NCBI GenBank assembly: GCA_029834535.1
Contig: JAQMWT010000344.1
Coordinates: forward strand, 62,001-126,000
Length of the DNA stretch: 64,000 nt
Origin: Chrysophaeum taylorii
Lineage: Eukaryota > Sar > Pelagophyceae > Pelagomonadales > Pelagomonadaceae
Direction of reading: 5' to 3'
This document shows, one piece after another, positions 8,630 to 18,997 of this stretch. The translations under genes and the position numbers were made by a program. Numbering within the stretch: position 1 is the first letter of the stretch; every line of letters starts with the position of its first letter. The notes under the pieces are model-generated. The model made no database searches, was not told where the DNA came from, and worked only from the letters and a program-made list of their open reading frames with translations.

Positions 8630-10978
8630 CTAGGAGGATGAAGTTGGACGTGTTGTTACATTGCGTAGAGAAGCGGCATCCACAACGTCAGATGTGTGGT
8701 CCAACTCATCATCACTATTGTCTTCAAGTTTTTTTAATTCTGGAGAGGAAGAGTCATGATCTTCGGGTTGGTCGTTAGAAGCATTGTTTATAGTGATTGC
8801 ACCACTGAGAGCGACCAGGGGTGCCATGACAGAAGATAGATAGGACATAGCTGCGTCCGGTGTTAAAGTGTGCAAATCTGCTGCAGGAATAACATGATCC
8901 TGAGCATCAGACATAGCGGTATATAAGTTAGTAGCTGTATCGTCGATTATAGTTTGCTGTGCCTCCTCAAACTATTTGGAGGAAACTGTCCAATAGACGA
9001 GATAAGTGATTTCGAAATTATATGAGCAAAGACAGCAAGGGTAGACAACGTAGTATCCTGGTGCATTTGATAGCTTGATAGTATATTGTCTAAGAGCGAG
9101 ACATGTTTGATGTTCTCGGTTACTTGCGCGTTAAGAGTGTCGTTAGCTTTTTTTAACTGAGTTATAGTTTTCAAGGCATCAGAGAGTTGTTGATCTCGTT
9201 CTATCGATTGCTGATCACTCTTGGCGATATGCGAAGATAGAGATTGTACTTCTTCTCTTAACTGACGCAAAGATTCAATTATATTGTCATTAAGTTCGTC
9301 TGGCGTAGGTTCGACTGGTGCAGGTTTTTTATCCTCAGACAATTTAGTGTCTGAGAATGCGTCTATTATGGCAGAGGGATAACCAACCTGGATCAGTACG
9401 TTCCTGAAGGCGGTTTGATGCTCAGGTGACAGTTTAAGAAAGTAGTCCAACATTGGCGGTAACATCTCGTGAGAAGTGTCATTAAGCTGGTGAAAGACAT
9501 CGTTAACGAAACTTTCAATGAGCACAGCAAGTAGCTCATCAGGGTTGGTCACGACACAGACTTTATCTTCGACAGACTGTAGTAATGACCAAGCCGCTAC
9601 AAGAATTTCAAGGTTGACAGTCGAGATATGAGGTGGCTGTAGCAAGAGGGGTGCATGATCGTCCGGGTTCACGATGATTTTAGAAGCATTAAGGTTGTGG
9701 GTAGCCATACATTTCATGAGCGCCTCTTTAAGCAGCTTGTTAATTGTAATGGATTTACCCAAACGTATAATGATGGCTCGCATATGTGCAGCTGGATCAT
9801 TATGGCATGAAAGGTGAAACGACTGAAGACTATTCCTAGTTAATGCTGTCCCATGCTGTGACAAATTACACATGACACAGATCAAAAGGGAAAATGGACA
9901 CGGTACGTCGAAACAATGCGAAGCATGTTGTTCCGAGGCTAAGTGGCCTTCGATGATTTTAATGATTTTATCCGTTTTGATTTAGTCTTCCGTGCAAATG
10001 GCGAGTACAAGGGGCGTACCCGGCGCATCGGTTTTATTGAAGCTTTTCGTGCACATTACGTGTACCTTGAAAACGCCTTTAATGGGTGGGTATCGATGCA
10101 ATCGAATACCCTCGTTTGCCGGTATGTTAGGAGCATTACGTACACGCTGCGCCTTTAGACACAGTAGAGAACTCAGGAAGTGGAGGTTGTCAATGCAGTT
10201 GCGTTGTTGTGTCTCAGTAAGTAGCTGTTGGATGGACTGATGCGAACATTGAGGATTCTTAGGCGACGGTAGCAAGAAATTAGGTGGCTGTGTACCAAGC
10301 GAAAGAACGTTCCCAGACATCATCGCCATAACATCGAATTTACAATGCTTTAAAAGAAAGTATTCTGTGTTTGCAACATGAGATTTAGTATGATGTTGTG
10401 TTGCTTGTGACGTGGGAGTCACTGGGGAGGACTGATTTCCTTGAGCAGCAGAAAGATACGTTTGGTGTTTACGATTGGGAGAGCCAGTAGGAGCAATTCC
10501 TGGATTTAGAGCATTAAACGGAGAAGATAACGAAGATATGCCGCCACGTCCACGGTTTAATACAGAGTAACGTCGGTTCGCAGCGTCCTTTATGATCGCC
10601 GACTGCGGTTGCGATGGAGGACGGTGCCTCATGAATCCTGAGCCTTGCGAGGGCATCCGCCCTCCCGGCGTACGTTGGCACCTATTCGCCTCCCGGGCGG
10701 GCCGGTTGGCAGCCGGAACGTTCGCAGTGGGACGGGGTATGGCCGGGGGGCGAAGACGGAAGGTTATCGACGAGTTGGTTGTCAGTCACATCGCGGTCTC
10801 CTCGTCGCATGGCGACAAGCTTGATGATCACTCTCCGCTGACCGACCTTTCGGCGCTCCTCGTCTACAGGCCCGTGATTCCGGACTGGCTCCTGTCGGTC
10901 CGGCCTGGCTCCCATGCTCGGGAGAGGTCTGAAGTTAGTTAGTTAGTTAGCAGCGTCCTTGGTCTTGGCAGGATTCAT
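8630..10978 (-). pseudogene. Third ORF of element B: zinc-binding / coiled-coil protein downstream of pol
   Basis: The original start is probably the ATG at 10976-10978, 78 bp after the pol stop. Its first nine codons join in frame to sequence below 10581 once the SINE-like insert and duplicated target are ignored. The frame then runs to 8947 with one in-frame UAA (9982-9984), followed by a frameshifted tail (8914-8630). Features in order: Arg/Gly-rich start (RGRGGISS), low-complexity spacer, a CVMC...SCHNDPAAH signature (CxxC, Cys, six residues, His), then a coiled coil rich in Leu, Gln and Lys. Element C has a homologue in the same place. It may be a displaced gag-like nucleic-acid-binding protein; the function is inferred. 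Confidence 0.65.
10581..10960 (+). mobile_element. SINE-like retroposon with TTAG tail and 10-bp target duplication
   Basis: The element spans 10591-10950. CAGCGTCCTT occurs at 10581-10590 and again at 10951-10960, a perfect target-site duplication. The 3' end is GGTCTGAAGTTAGTTAGTTAG. Related copies lie at 27088-27342 (+) and 50585-50872 (-, no tail). The last 75 bp or so, including a GGACYGGCTCCTGYCGGTCC hairpin, are shared with longer LINE fragments at 42087-42359, 56421-56465 and 58936-59105, which suggests it borrows that LINE's machinery. No clear A and B boxes were recognised, so the SINE label is tentative. Confidence 0.75.
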
Positions 10979-11056
10979 TTTATAGAAGTCCTCACATTGC
11001 GTATTTCATTTCACATTTTGGCGAGCCACGATACCGTTTTTCCATGGGGGTAAGGA

Positions 11057-14000
11057 TTAAGCATCTTGCTGGGCTATGGGTTGTTGTAAACCAAGTAACG
11101 TGCGAAATCTAGTGAAAAGCAGAGCACCAAAGGGCTTGGTGAATCCATCAGCGATATTCTGAGTGCCAGAAACATGATGTAAGCGAATACGTTTTAGGTG
11201 TACGTAATCACGAATACGAAACCAGCGTGTGCTAATAGCTTTGGCTTTAGTCGCACTGTCAGGATTATTTGATAGATGGATAGCAGAAGCAGAGTCTCCA
11301 AGTATAGGACTGTTACGCATAAATGACATGTCTGATGGGAGAGGGTTGTCACGAGCATCATAATCTAATAACAAATCTTTCCCTGGAGGTTGGCGAAGAT
11401 AGTAGTGCGGATTTATAGCAAACGCCATTTCCATTAACAATTTGCGTAACCAGACCACATCATCAGCACACATATTAAGGGCGATAAGTTCACTCTCATG
11501 CGTGGAAGTAGCTGTGATAGGCTGTAGTTTGAACTTCCAGGTGATGAGGGAACCGAACAAAAAGATGGCATAACCAGTTGTAGATTCGCGGTCTTGTTCA
11601 TAAGAGGGTGCTTTATCAGCATCGACGAACGCGACTAGTGGATCAAAATTACCTGAATTCACTTGTTCTTTAGTGTAATCCAACATGGATGCCATGTCGG
11701 TACGATTGCCGATGAGATGTCTAAGATGGTCCATTAGAGCGGAAGAACCAGAGTAGTACCATAGTCGAAGATTACGATTTTCAGGCTTGCGCAAATAGCG
11801 AAGAGTTCCTGTTAATACTTGGACATGCAAATATGCTGGATTATGCATTCCTCGGGAACAACGACTAAGGCTTTGTGATAAATCAGGGCGACAGGTCAAC
11901 TGCACAAAAGGAAGCTTGGCAAGTAAGGTTGAAAAGGTGTGTTGGATGAAATTGTCCATATCAGAAGATGGCTCTCCAGTTTTATACGTGGTTGAGGGGG
12001 ACATAGGAGTGGAGGTAGGACGTAACTGCGTTAAAATGGGATACTCTTCAAACAATGCATCAATTTTAGCTTGACAGTCAAGTGAGATGGAACCATCGGT
12101 AGTGCGAGTTATGCGCATACCTAAGAGAGTATGAGCTTCTTCAAAGTTTTCGACCGAGTATTCCTTCTTCATGGCTTGCTGGAATTCACGACGTAGACTT
12201 TCCGATGTACAAGTGATAACAACATCATCCACTGATAGCGTACAAAGTAAAAACGTAGCATCAGCTTGGACTTTAGCATAGATGCATGTATCTGTTCGAA
12301 AACGTTTATAGCCTAATGCGTCAAAGAAACCATTTATGGTTTGGTTCCAAAGGGCAGGACTCTGTCGTAATCCATAAAGAGATTTAAGTAGTTTTGGGAG
12401 ACGTCGTCCTTGATATTTTACATCTTCAGGATCGAGTAGGTAAATACCTTGTGGCAGTTTAACATAGACATGAGAATCTATGGGAGCTTGAACAAAAGCA
12501 TTAGGAACGTCTATGTGGTAGACGGGAAGTCGTAGGTGGGCTGCAAGCGCCAGAACACAACGGATACCAGTGAGCTGCGCCATTGGGCTAAATGTGTTTA
12601 AAAAGTCAGTGCCCAGAGAAGCTAAGAATCCTCGTAGGACCAATCTCGCTTTATGTTTGATGTATTCACCGGCAGCATTGGTTTTTATACGTAATACCAG
12701 TCGGGTATCAATAGGCTTGGAGTTGACCATAGGCAACGAGAGTTTAAAGCAGCCAAACTTAACAATGTCAAAAATCTCCTTGGAAATAGCGGAGATATAA
12801 GCCTTACGATCAGCGTCAGAGAGACCTTTGAGGCAGGTCAACTCATATTCATCAATCTTGATATCTTTGGCTTGAATTTTATATTCGTCCGGACCAACAG
12901 TGCTGGGATCTTGAGCGTTGGTAAGATGGATGATTGTGTAAGAAGCGACCATATCGTTAGTGTGAGCGGGATCTGGATCTTCGACAAGTTGAATAACTAG
13001 TAGAGGGTCATCTCCAAGGTGTGCATCAATGTAATGAGACTGCACGGTGATGTAGTCTTCGATGGCGGAGAGGTGAGGCTCGGAGGCACCATAAGAAGCA
13101 TCATTATGATCCAAAATAGAATGGGGCGTTAGCAAAGCATAAGCATATTGAGCGGGAGGAACTCGAAAAGCTTGAGCGTGTTCGGAAATGAGATGAACGA
13201 GAGCACGAGGAAGGTGAAAGTCTGCGAGGCTGAGGTCGTCGAGGAGATGAACAGGAGTGGCATCCGTCGACGGATGGCTAAGGCTCCTATGACACATATC
13301 AGAAGAAGACTGGAATAGCGCTTGGTAAACATGATGATGAAGAGGTTGTGTAAATTCCCCCTCTGGAGGTATAGCCGTCCAGTGGATGCCATGAGCAACA
13401 TGAAGGGAGTGGAGGGTGGGGTCGCAGAAAGTTATATACTGCTTGGAGAGGTCATACTTGAAGTCAGCAAGCGTACCACCAGCTTGTTTATAAGCGGCAA
13501 CGGTTGGCGAAGCAATACGAATGAGGACAGCCTTGAGATTAGTCTTGCGACGAGGTTGAGGGTGATTAGGACCACGGGTGAGACGAAGGACATCCTGAGA
13601 ATAGAGAGACCGATAGGGTGGTAAAATGGGTAAAGTGTTGGAGGACACTTCAGATGCCGGAGGTGTGGCGACAGAAGCAGCGGGTGCAGAAGCAGCGGGA
13701 GCACATGCGGGAACGGGAATAGGAGCGTGGGCGAGAGACGAAGGAGTCCCCCTCTCGTGTTCAATGTCGGTGGACATAGCATTCCCCCTCTGCCCCGCAG
13801 CACTGGGGGTGCTGTGAACAGAAAAGTGTATGTCGGGCGAAGGTGCGGGTGGGGGATGGTGTTCGTAATCAGGAGGAAATTTAGAAATGAGATGAGGAAA
13901 GGTAAGTTTAGAAGAAACACGGACTTGGCCGTTCTCAGGATTAAGGACAACATCAGCTAAGTGGTTAACATGGGGTGTGATTAAAGGGTTTATGACATTA

Positions 14001-15337
14001 GCACCACATAAGTAGATATAGGGACGACATCGAGGTTCATAATTATGAAATTCATTAGATTCCAGATGCAAATAACAAACAGAACCAAAAGGTTTCAGGT
14101 AATCTTGTTGGGGAACATTACATTGATCCAACAAAACTTGTTGGGGGCTTAGGACTTTATTATGAATACGTTCGAGAGAAACATTAGGAAGGAGATTATA
14201 CGATTGAACAGCATGTATAACAGCCCACGGGTAGTGTGGTGCCGGATCTGTTAGGGGGTGACCTTTATAGGATACATTAAGCATATGCCGGAGTCGTGTA
14301 GACGCAGCAGTTGCTATATGACCAACAGCGGCTTCTACTTCATGATTAAACACATGTAAGTAGGGAGGGAAAGCAGACATATTAATACCATGTTCAACAC
14401 GAAAGGGAGTAGTAACGTGTTGAGATAAATAGGGTTTAAAAGAATCACAATAAATTTGTTTTAATTGTACATGAACATAGGTGGAGCAAAAGTTGCGAAC
14501 AAACTCGAGGGCATTACAAAATTCACTGGCATTGGTGGTACGACAAAAGTACACTAACAAAAATTTAGAAATGAGACATTTAAAGACTATGATGTGGCGA
14601 AAGGAACCCCATTCAGATAGGACAGATACGTAACCACCATCACATGCCCAGGCTTCACCAGGTTGAAAAACTTTTTCAAATGAAGGTTGCTTGGTAAGAT
14701 GATGTGGATGAGGAAAACGTTTTTTATGTAAGCTACAATCCACACAAAACTTACGGCAGGGCACATCTGAAGGATGATGTCCCGGACTGGCAATAACCTG
14801 AGCAGCTTTTAAAGCTTTGGGATCACTAGAATGATGAATATTGTGAAAATTGGTAGCACGTCGCTGAGCATCTCGAAAAGCGAGAGTGCCTCTGGCATGG
14901 ACTTTTCTGTCAAATGAAGCAAGTTTTTCATGTAACTGCCTTGGCGTTATGAGAGGAATATGTTTCGGTTTTGTAGGAGATGACGTATCTGCGGATGAGA
15001 TGTTAGATAAGAAGACGTGAGCCACTGAATCGAGATGAAATAATGGAAGTTCGTGGTTGGAAGAGATGTTGTCACAACATTGGAAGACTTTGTTAGAGAT
15101 GTATAACATTGTGATAGACCTCTGGTTTAATATTAAGGATGTGTCAGTGGGAAATATGTTTGTGAAAAAGGTTGACCTATAGTTTTTGGTTAGAGAAGCG
15201 TGATCAGGGCCAAAGGATGGTGATAACGTTAATTTACGCAAATCATAGACAATCTGACACAAATGTGTATAAATTACGTAATAGGTTCCAGCCGGAATAG
15301 CATTAGCAATAATGTCACAGCAAAGGTCCGGGGACAA
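11057..15337 (-). CDS. Ty1/copia pol polyprotein (integrase, reverse transcriptase, RNase H)
   Basis: 1,426 codons without a stop. Residues 1-40 are still methyltransferase: motif X is DIIANAIPAGTYYVIYTHL. The integrase has an HHCC zinc motif (His around 165-188; C194, C198, C201) and a DDE triad at Asp233 (WACDGGYVS), Asp298 (YCDSFKPY) and Glu333 (NHEVEAAVG). The reverse transcriptase has IDVPNAFVQAPID, LYGLRQSPALWNQ and the catalytic LSVDDVVI box. RNase H of copia type follows (FVDADKAP, ESTTGYAIFLFG, STHESELIAL, GDSASAIHLSNNP, IADGFTKP). Domain order integrase before RT fixes it as copia, not gypsy. No clear aspartic protease was seen; LDSVAHVFLSN (102-112) is at best a degenerate one. Confidence 0.93.
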   Translation of the reverse strand: MSPDLCCDIIANAIPAGTYYVIYTHLCQIVYDLRKLTLSPSFGPDHASLTKNYRSTFFTNIFPTDTSLILNQRSITMLYISNKVFQCCDNISSNHELPLFHLDSVAHVFLSNISSADTSSPTKPKHIPLITPRQLHEKLASFDRKVHARGTLAFRDAQRRATNFHNIHHSSDPKALKAAQVIASPGHHPSDVPCRKFCVDCSLHKKRFPHPHHLTKQPSFEKVFQPGEAWACDGGYVSVLSEWGSFRHIIVFKCLISKFLLVYFCRTTNASEFCNALEFVRNFCSTYVHVQLKQIYCDSFKPYLSQHVTTPFRVEHGINMSAFPPYLHVFNHEVEAAVGHIATAASTRLRHMLNVSYKGHPLTDPAPHYPWAVIHAVQSYNLLPNVSLERIHNKVLSPQQVLLDQCNVPQQDYLKPFGSVCYLHLESNEFHNYEPRCRPYIYLCGANVINPLITPHVNHLADVVLNPENGQVRVSSKLTFPHLISKFPPDYEHHPPPAPSPDIHFSVHSTPSAAGQRGNAMSTDIEHERGTPSSLAHAPIPVPACAPAASAPAASVATPPASEVSSNTLPILPPYRSLYSQDVLRLTRGPNHPQPRRKTNLKAVLIRIASPTVAAYKQAGGTLADFKYDLSKQYITFCDPTLHSLHVAHGIHWTAIPPEGEFTQPLHHHVYQALFQSSSDMCHRSLSHPSTDATPVHLLDDLSLADFHLPRALVHLISEHAQAFRVPPAQYAYALLTPHSILDHNDASYGASEPHLSAIEDYITVQSHYIDAHLGDDPLLVIQLVEDPDPAHTNDMVASYTIIHLTNAQDPSTVGPDEYKIQAKDIKIDEYELTCLKGLSDADRKAYISAISKEIFDIVKFGCFKLSLPMVNSKPIDTRLVLRIKTNAAGEYIKHKARLVLRGFLASLGTDFLNTFSPMAQLTGIRCVLALAAHLRLPVYHIDVPNAFVQAPIDSHVYVKLPQGIYLLDPEDVKYQGRRLPKLLKSLYGLRQSPALWNQTINGFFDALGYKRFRTDTCIYAKVQADATFLLCTLSVDDVVITCTSESLRREFQQAMKKEYSVENFEEAHTLLGMRITRTTDGSISLDCQAKIDALFEEYPILTQLRPTSTPMSPSTTYKTGEPSSDMDNFIQHTFSTLLAKLPFVQLTCRPDLSQSLSRCSRGMHNPAYLHVQVLTGTLRYLRKPENRNLRLWYYSGSSALMDHLRHLIGNRTDMASMLDYTKEQVNSGNFDPLVAFVDADKAPSYEQDRESTTGYAIFLFGSLITWKFKLQPITATSTHESELIALNMCADDVVWLRKLLMEMAFAINPHYYLRQPPGKDLLLDYDARDNPLPSDMSFMRNSPILGDSASAIHLSNNPDSATKAKAISTRWFRIRDYVHLKRIRLHHVSGTQNIADGFTKPFGALLFTRFRTLLGLQQPIAQQDA

Positions 15338-16446
15338 AGACAGAAGAAAATTAATTTGGTGCGCTGTGAAGTTATTGGCGCGTGCCAGTTCGCGAGTTGA
15401 ATAATGTCGAATGCGATTAAGCCGTGGATCTTAAAGGATCATGTTAGCAAATCCACGAATAGTGGGAGTTGGGGTGTGTATAGAATGAACTTTGGCGCCC
15501 ATCTTTCTATCACTGGATGTGATGAAGCCAAGGTACCTGCTTTGAGACAGATGCATGTCACTCAAAGCAAAAATTTTATCGATGAACTCAAGATGATTTG
15601 TCTTTGGATAAAAGATGAAAGAATCATGAAGCACAGGTGAAGTGTAGGAAACCAATGTTTGCACGAGACGACGGGTGTCTTGAGTTTCATTATGATGGTG
15701 ATAAGCTTGGCATAACCAAAGAAAACCCGTAACAGGATTGAGAGAAGTAGTCTTATCAATTCCTGTATCATGTGTTTGCAAGATGTAGGTTTCCCCAAAT
15801 GCATTTATGTGAGCCTGGTATTTAGAAGAGGAGTTAGAAACTATGATGTCTCCACCTGTGTGTCTTCCACTAGTGATGTAAATAATGGAGGAAGTAGATG
15901 ATTTATTTAAGATTAACCTGTGGGATGGTTGGTTAGATTCGATAGTTGCAATACGAAAAGACACGGGTAATGTAGTAGAATTTGGGAACAAGCGTCCCAT
16001 AATGTTATAGAGGATAACAAAAGCCATGAGCTCAATAGGAGAAGTCATACATGTGAGGGGCTTTCTTGAATTCGTTAAGAATCCTAGGCGAAAGTTAGAA
16101 ATGCCCTCCATTTCGTCTTGACTTGGATGTTCACTTGTTTTATTTGAATGCAAACGGAGAAACAGCATGGTTAATGTCTCTAGCTCAGTAACCGTTGGGC
16201 GAACGGATCCTGTGCGACTGAAGCTGCTGTTAGTTTTGGGCATGGAAGCGAATGGTATATCCGAGAAGATCTGCGTCCAGGGTTCGTCGACAATTAACTT
16301 GCGACTGATGGAGTTAACGTGATCCGCAATGTCCAGGAAGGAAGTAACTCGCTTATTAGGCCAGGAGAGCAAATTTAAAGGACCGGTATTATATTTGCGA
16401 GCAACAAGGATCCATCTTTCTCTGGCTTGATAATCTCCACACAGGT
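15338..16446 (-). pseudogene. C5-cytosine DNA methyltransferase, C-terminal half, in frame with pol
   Basis: Same frame as pol, interrupted by one UAA at 15431-15433; the matching position in element D is a sense codon. Visible parts: motif VIII (CGDYQARERWILVARKY) at the truncated 5' end, a long target-recognition-like region, and motif IX (YSTRELARANNFT) leading to motif X inside the pol ORF. Motifs I-VI, including the catalytic Pro-Cys, are missing because the LTR of element C cuts the gene at 16446/16447. The nominal frame begins inside that LTR, so no native start exists. Identification rests on motif order and on element D, where the catalytic half survives. Confidence 0.72.
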
Positions 16447-16761
16447 TGCAGAGCATTAGCAAGCAGTGGTAAGTAACCTGGGAAACCACCCCGTCTCATC
16501 ATGAACGTCTGGAAGTATTTAATTCGGGGAATGAAAAGGTATGTTCCCTATATCCTCAGAACACGACAGGCGGCATCTAGAACTACACGAGAAAGGTAAA
16601 GTGTATAGTGCTACATACCTCGGGACGCGCTAGACCATGATGATGAGCGTAAGCACAAATCAGAGGACTATTTGATTGTGTAGAAAGGAAGAAGAAGGGG
16701 TAAGGAAGAGATCACGTTCTCAACGGACGGATAAGGGTAAGAGGCAGCAGATTTCTCTGCA
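16442..16761 (-). repeat. 3' LTR of element C, abutting element B
   Basis: Minus-strand LTR of 315 bp (16761-16447). It begins TGCAGAG, right after a CTCGAGGGGG polypurine tract, and ends CTGCA, giving TGCAG/CTGCA terminal inverted repeats. The next five bases, ACCTG (16446-16442), are the candidate target duplication. It matches the plus-sense solo LTR at 26851-27409 and the LTR at 35308-35559. Confidence 0.75.
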
Positions 16762-16922
16762 CCCCCTCGAGATGTCTTAAGCGCAAGGTGCGACTGAAGA
16801 GTATCTCTTGAGAAAGATGATGATGAAAACAGGAAAAAAAAGAGAAGGAAAGGAGCATACAGTCTTGATGGTCGCAGAGGTCACATAAGAAGCATCAAGA
16901 GCATAGCAGGGTGTCTTAGGGC

Positions 16923-18900
16923 TTAGGACTTGGACTTGGTGGAGTTGAGAGTCGACTTGACGCTTTTAAACAGAGCATTACGAAACACAGGTACAACAGA
17001 CAGTGTGTTGCGGCTATCTGAGGTGGCGGGCATCGTTACTGGTTCGAGGGTATCGGTATCTTCTTCGTCAGCTTCTGCTGTCAGGTGTTGAACACCAATA
17101 GCAGAATGGTGTGGTACCATACGAAACATGAGTGCAAGTAAAGCATTCAGTAGGGATGGCACTAGTGAGTCAAGTTTTAGGGTGTCCAGTTGGTTTTCCA
17201 AGAAGTTGGACTCAGCGAACGGATCCGAGAAGATAGAAGAGTCTTCCGATTCACATGCGAAGGGAATGCTTTGAATACACGAGAGCAAATTATCACGCAG
17301 ATGATGGAGGTGATCGTCCGGGGAGGAATGGTTGGCGGCATATTGGTCATGAGCTGTAAGAGTTAAGCGAGACAGTAGCTCTGTGATCTTGAACAGTGTT
17401 ACGAGCAACACGTGTGCATTGGCTGTAGGAGGAAAGAGCCGGTTCTCCAGGGAGGTAATTGAAGCAATGGCAGCCTGCAGATCTGTGCGCAGAGATAGAT
17501 TCTCAGCGCTGAGGGTGTTGACCTTGCGAATATGTAGGCGAAGAGTTTCCTGGAGTTGCTCGACTTGTTGACGCAAGGCATCGACATCATCAGGCGAGGC
17601 AGAAGGAGCAGGGTGTGTCGATGGCGAAGACATTTCCAGAGTAGATTCTGATGTGGGGAGTGAGTAGTTTAATGACGTTTCGGTCAACACATGCTGTGCA
17701 AGTAGGGGGTATTTTGTGTTTAGAAATTGCAGAAAGTCTTGATGTTCTGCCAGAGTATAGGTGGGGCCGAACATTACATCCAAGAGTGATGGCGGCTTTG
17801 TATCATCTGAGGATGATACGTAGTCGTCAAGGTGTTGTGCCCACGATTGGACAAAAGTATTAATCACATGATGATATTTGGTGGGTTTGAACATAGCCTG
17901 AGTTTTACGAGCCTGGGTTCGCACGAGAGTTACAAGAAAGTTAAGATGCTCCAGGTGTATCTGAGTAACAAGCCGAAGATCCAGTGCGAATGGCAGTTGA
18001 GTGGTGGAGTCTGTGGCTGCATCGGTTACTGATAACTAAATGAGCAAGTGACGGGTGTTGCGTTAGACTGCTAGTCAAGAGAGTATGTAGCTCCTTTGGC
18101 AAATGATACGTGCGTATGATGGTTGCGCTTATATGACCAGCTGAGCACCCATCACAGGAGGGTTGGAAGGAAGTAGCATTACGTGCACATACGATAGGTT
18201 GTATGGGCACCTGATCGGTGTTGTGACAAGCGCAACAAATGTTTATGGTGATAGTTGAGATGGGGATGTGACCATTCTTCTTATGGTCATCTGTGTTGAG
18301 GTGACTCAGCACTTCAGTTGGGAGTTCACGAGGTGCTTGTGACTTCGAATTATATGTGGTGGAGGCATGAAATGTAGGTTGCCCCAAATCGTTGAGGCAT
18401 TGCGTACAGTAGGATGACAGAATGAAACGTTCACGTTTGGGGCCTCTGTAGCTGCCAATAGAAGCAATAGAAGGAGCAGCTTCCCAAAATGTAGTAATGG
18501 GTAGGCGCATGGATATGAACGTTGTTAGTTCCACAAACAGTGAAAAGTCAGCAGATTCATAGATCGAGTTGAGTGCCGTAGAGATTTCCGCTCGCATAAA
18601 AGAAGAAAGGGAGTAGCAGGGGTACGGAAGTTCTCAGAGTCCTCGTTCAATCAGGGCAAAATCCATGTTGAGGCCATCCTGGAGTGTTAGGGATTGTAGT
18701 AAAATATGTTCAGCTGGTGTCGGTGAGACAGTAGCTGCCTGGGAGGTAGCAGGAGTGACAGTGGCTATGGGTTGTCGCTTTTGAGACAACTTGGGAGAAG
18801 GCTCGGTCGTGGAAAGCGAGCGTGGAATTGTCCTTCGAACGACTGGAGAGATGCCACGGCCACGGCCACGGGAGTGCCAAGAAAACGACATGAGCGACAC
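16923..18900 (-). pseudogene. Third ORF of element C: zinc-binding / coiled-coil protein
   Basis: Lies between pol and the 3' LTR of element C, the same position as the third ORF of B. It starts with an Arg/Gly-rich stretch (HSRGRGRGISPVVRR), then one in-frame stop near 18634, then a region with YCTQC and a CCAC...SCDGCSAGH signature, a conserved ATIIR segment, and after a frameshift near 18040 a 333-residue coiled-coil part (LRQQVEQLQETLRLHIRKVN) ending in a Ser/Lys tail. Similarity to B is modest but collinear. No known domain recognised. Confidence 0.65.
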
Positions 18901-18997
18901 TCACACGACACGTACAAAAAAAATTGTGGCAAAAGAAGGTAGGGCCAGGGCTAGTTTGCTAGTTTAACGACGTTGCGGTCACTAGGGTTAGGCATCT

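Larger units (their letters stand above)
8492..16446 (-). mobile_element. Element B: Ty1/copia retrotransposon with C5-methyltransferase and a third ORF
   Basis: Minus-strand order: 5'-truncated C5-cytosine methyltransferase (16446-15280), intact copia pol (15337-11057), third ORF (10978-8630, interrupted by a SINE-like insert), polypurine tract, LTR start. The 5' end is lost where the LTR of element C (16447-16761) abuts the methyltransferase frame at motif VIII. The methyltransferase and pol share one frame, broken only by one UAA (15431-15433). The long intact pol suggests fairly recent activity. Confidence 0.8.

Noticed and set aside
15404-15640. Plus-strand frames overlapping the retroelements
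   Set aside because: They are antisense to methyltransferase or pol frames with family motifs.
16490-16922. Promoter of the third ORF or a separate gene between 16.5 and 16.9 kb
   Set aside because: The sequence matches the solo LTR at 26.9 kb and the LTR at 35.4 kb, so it is LTR and polypurine flank.
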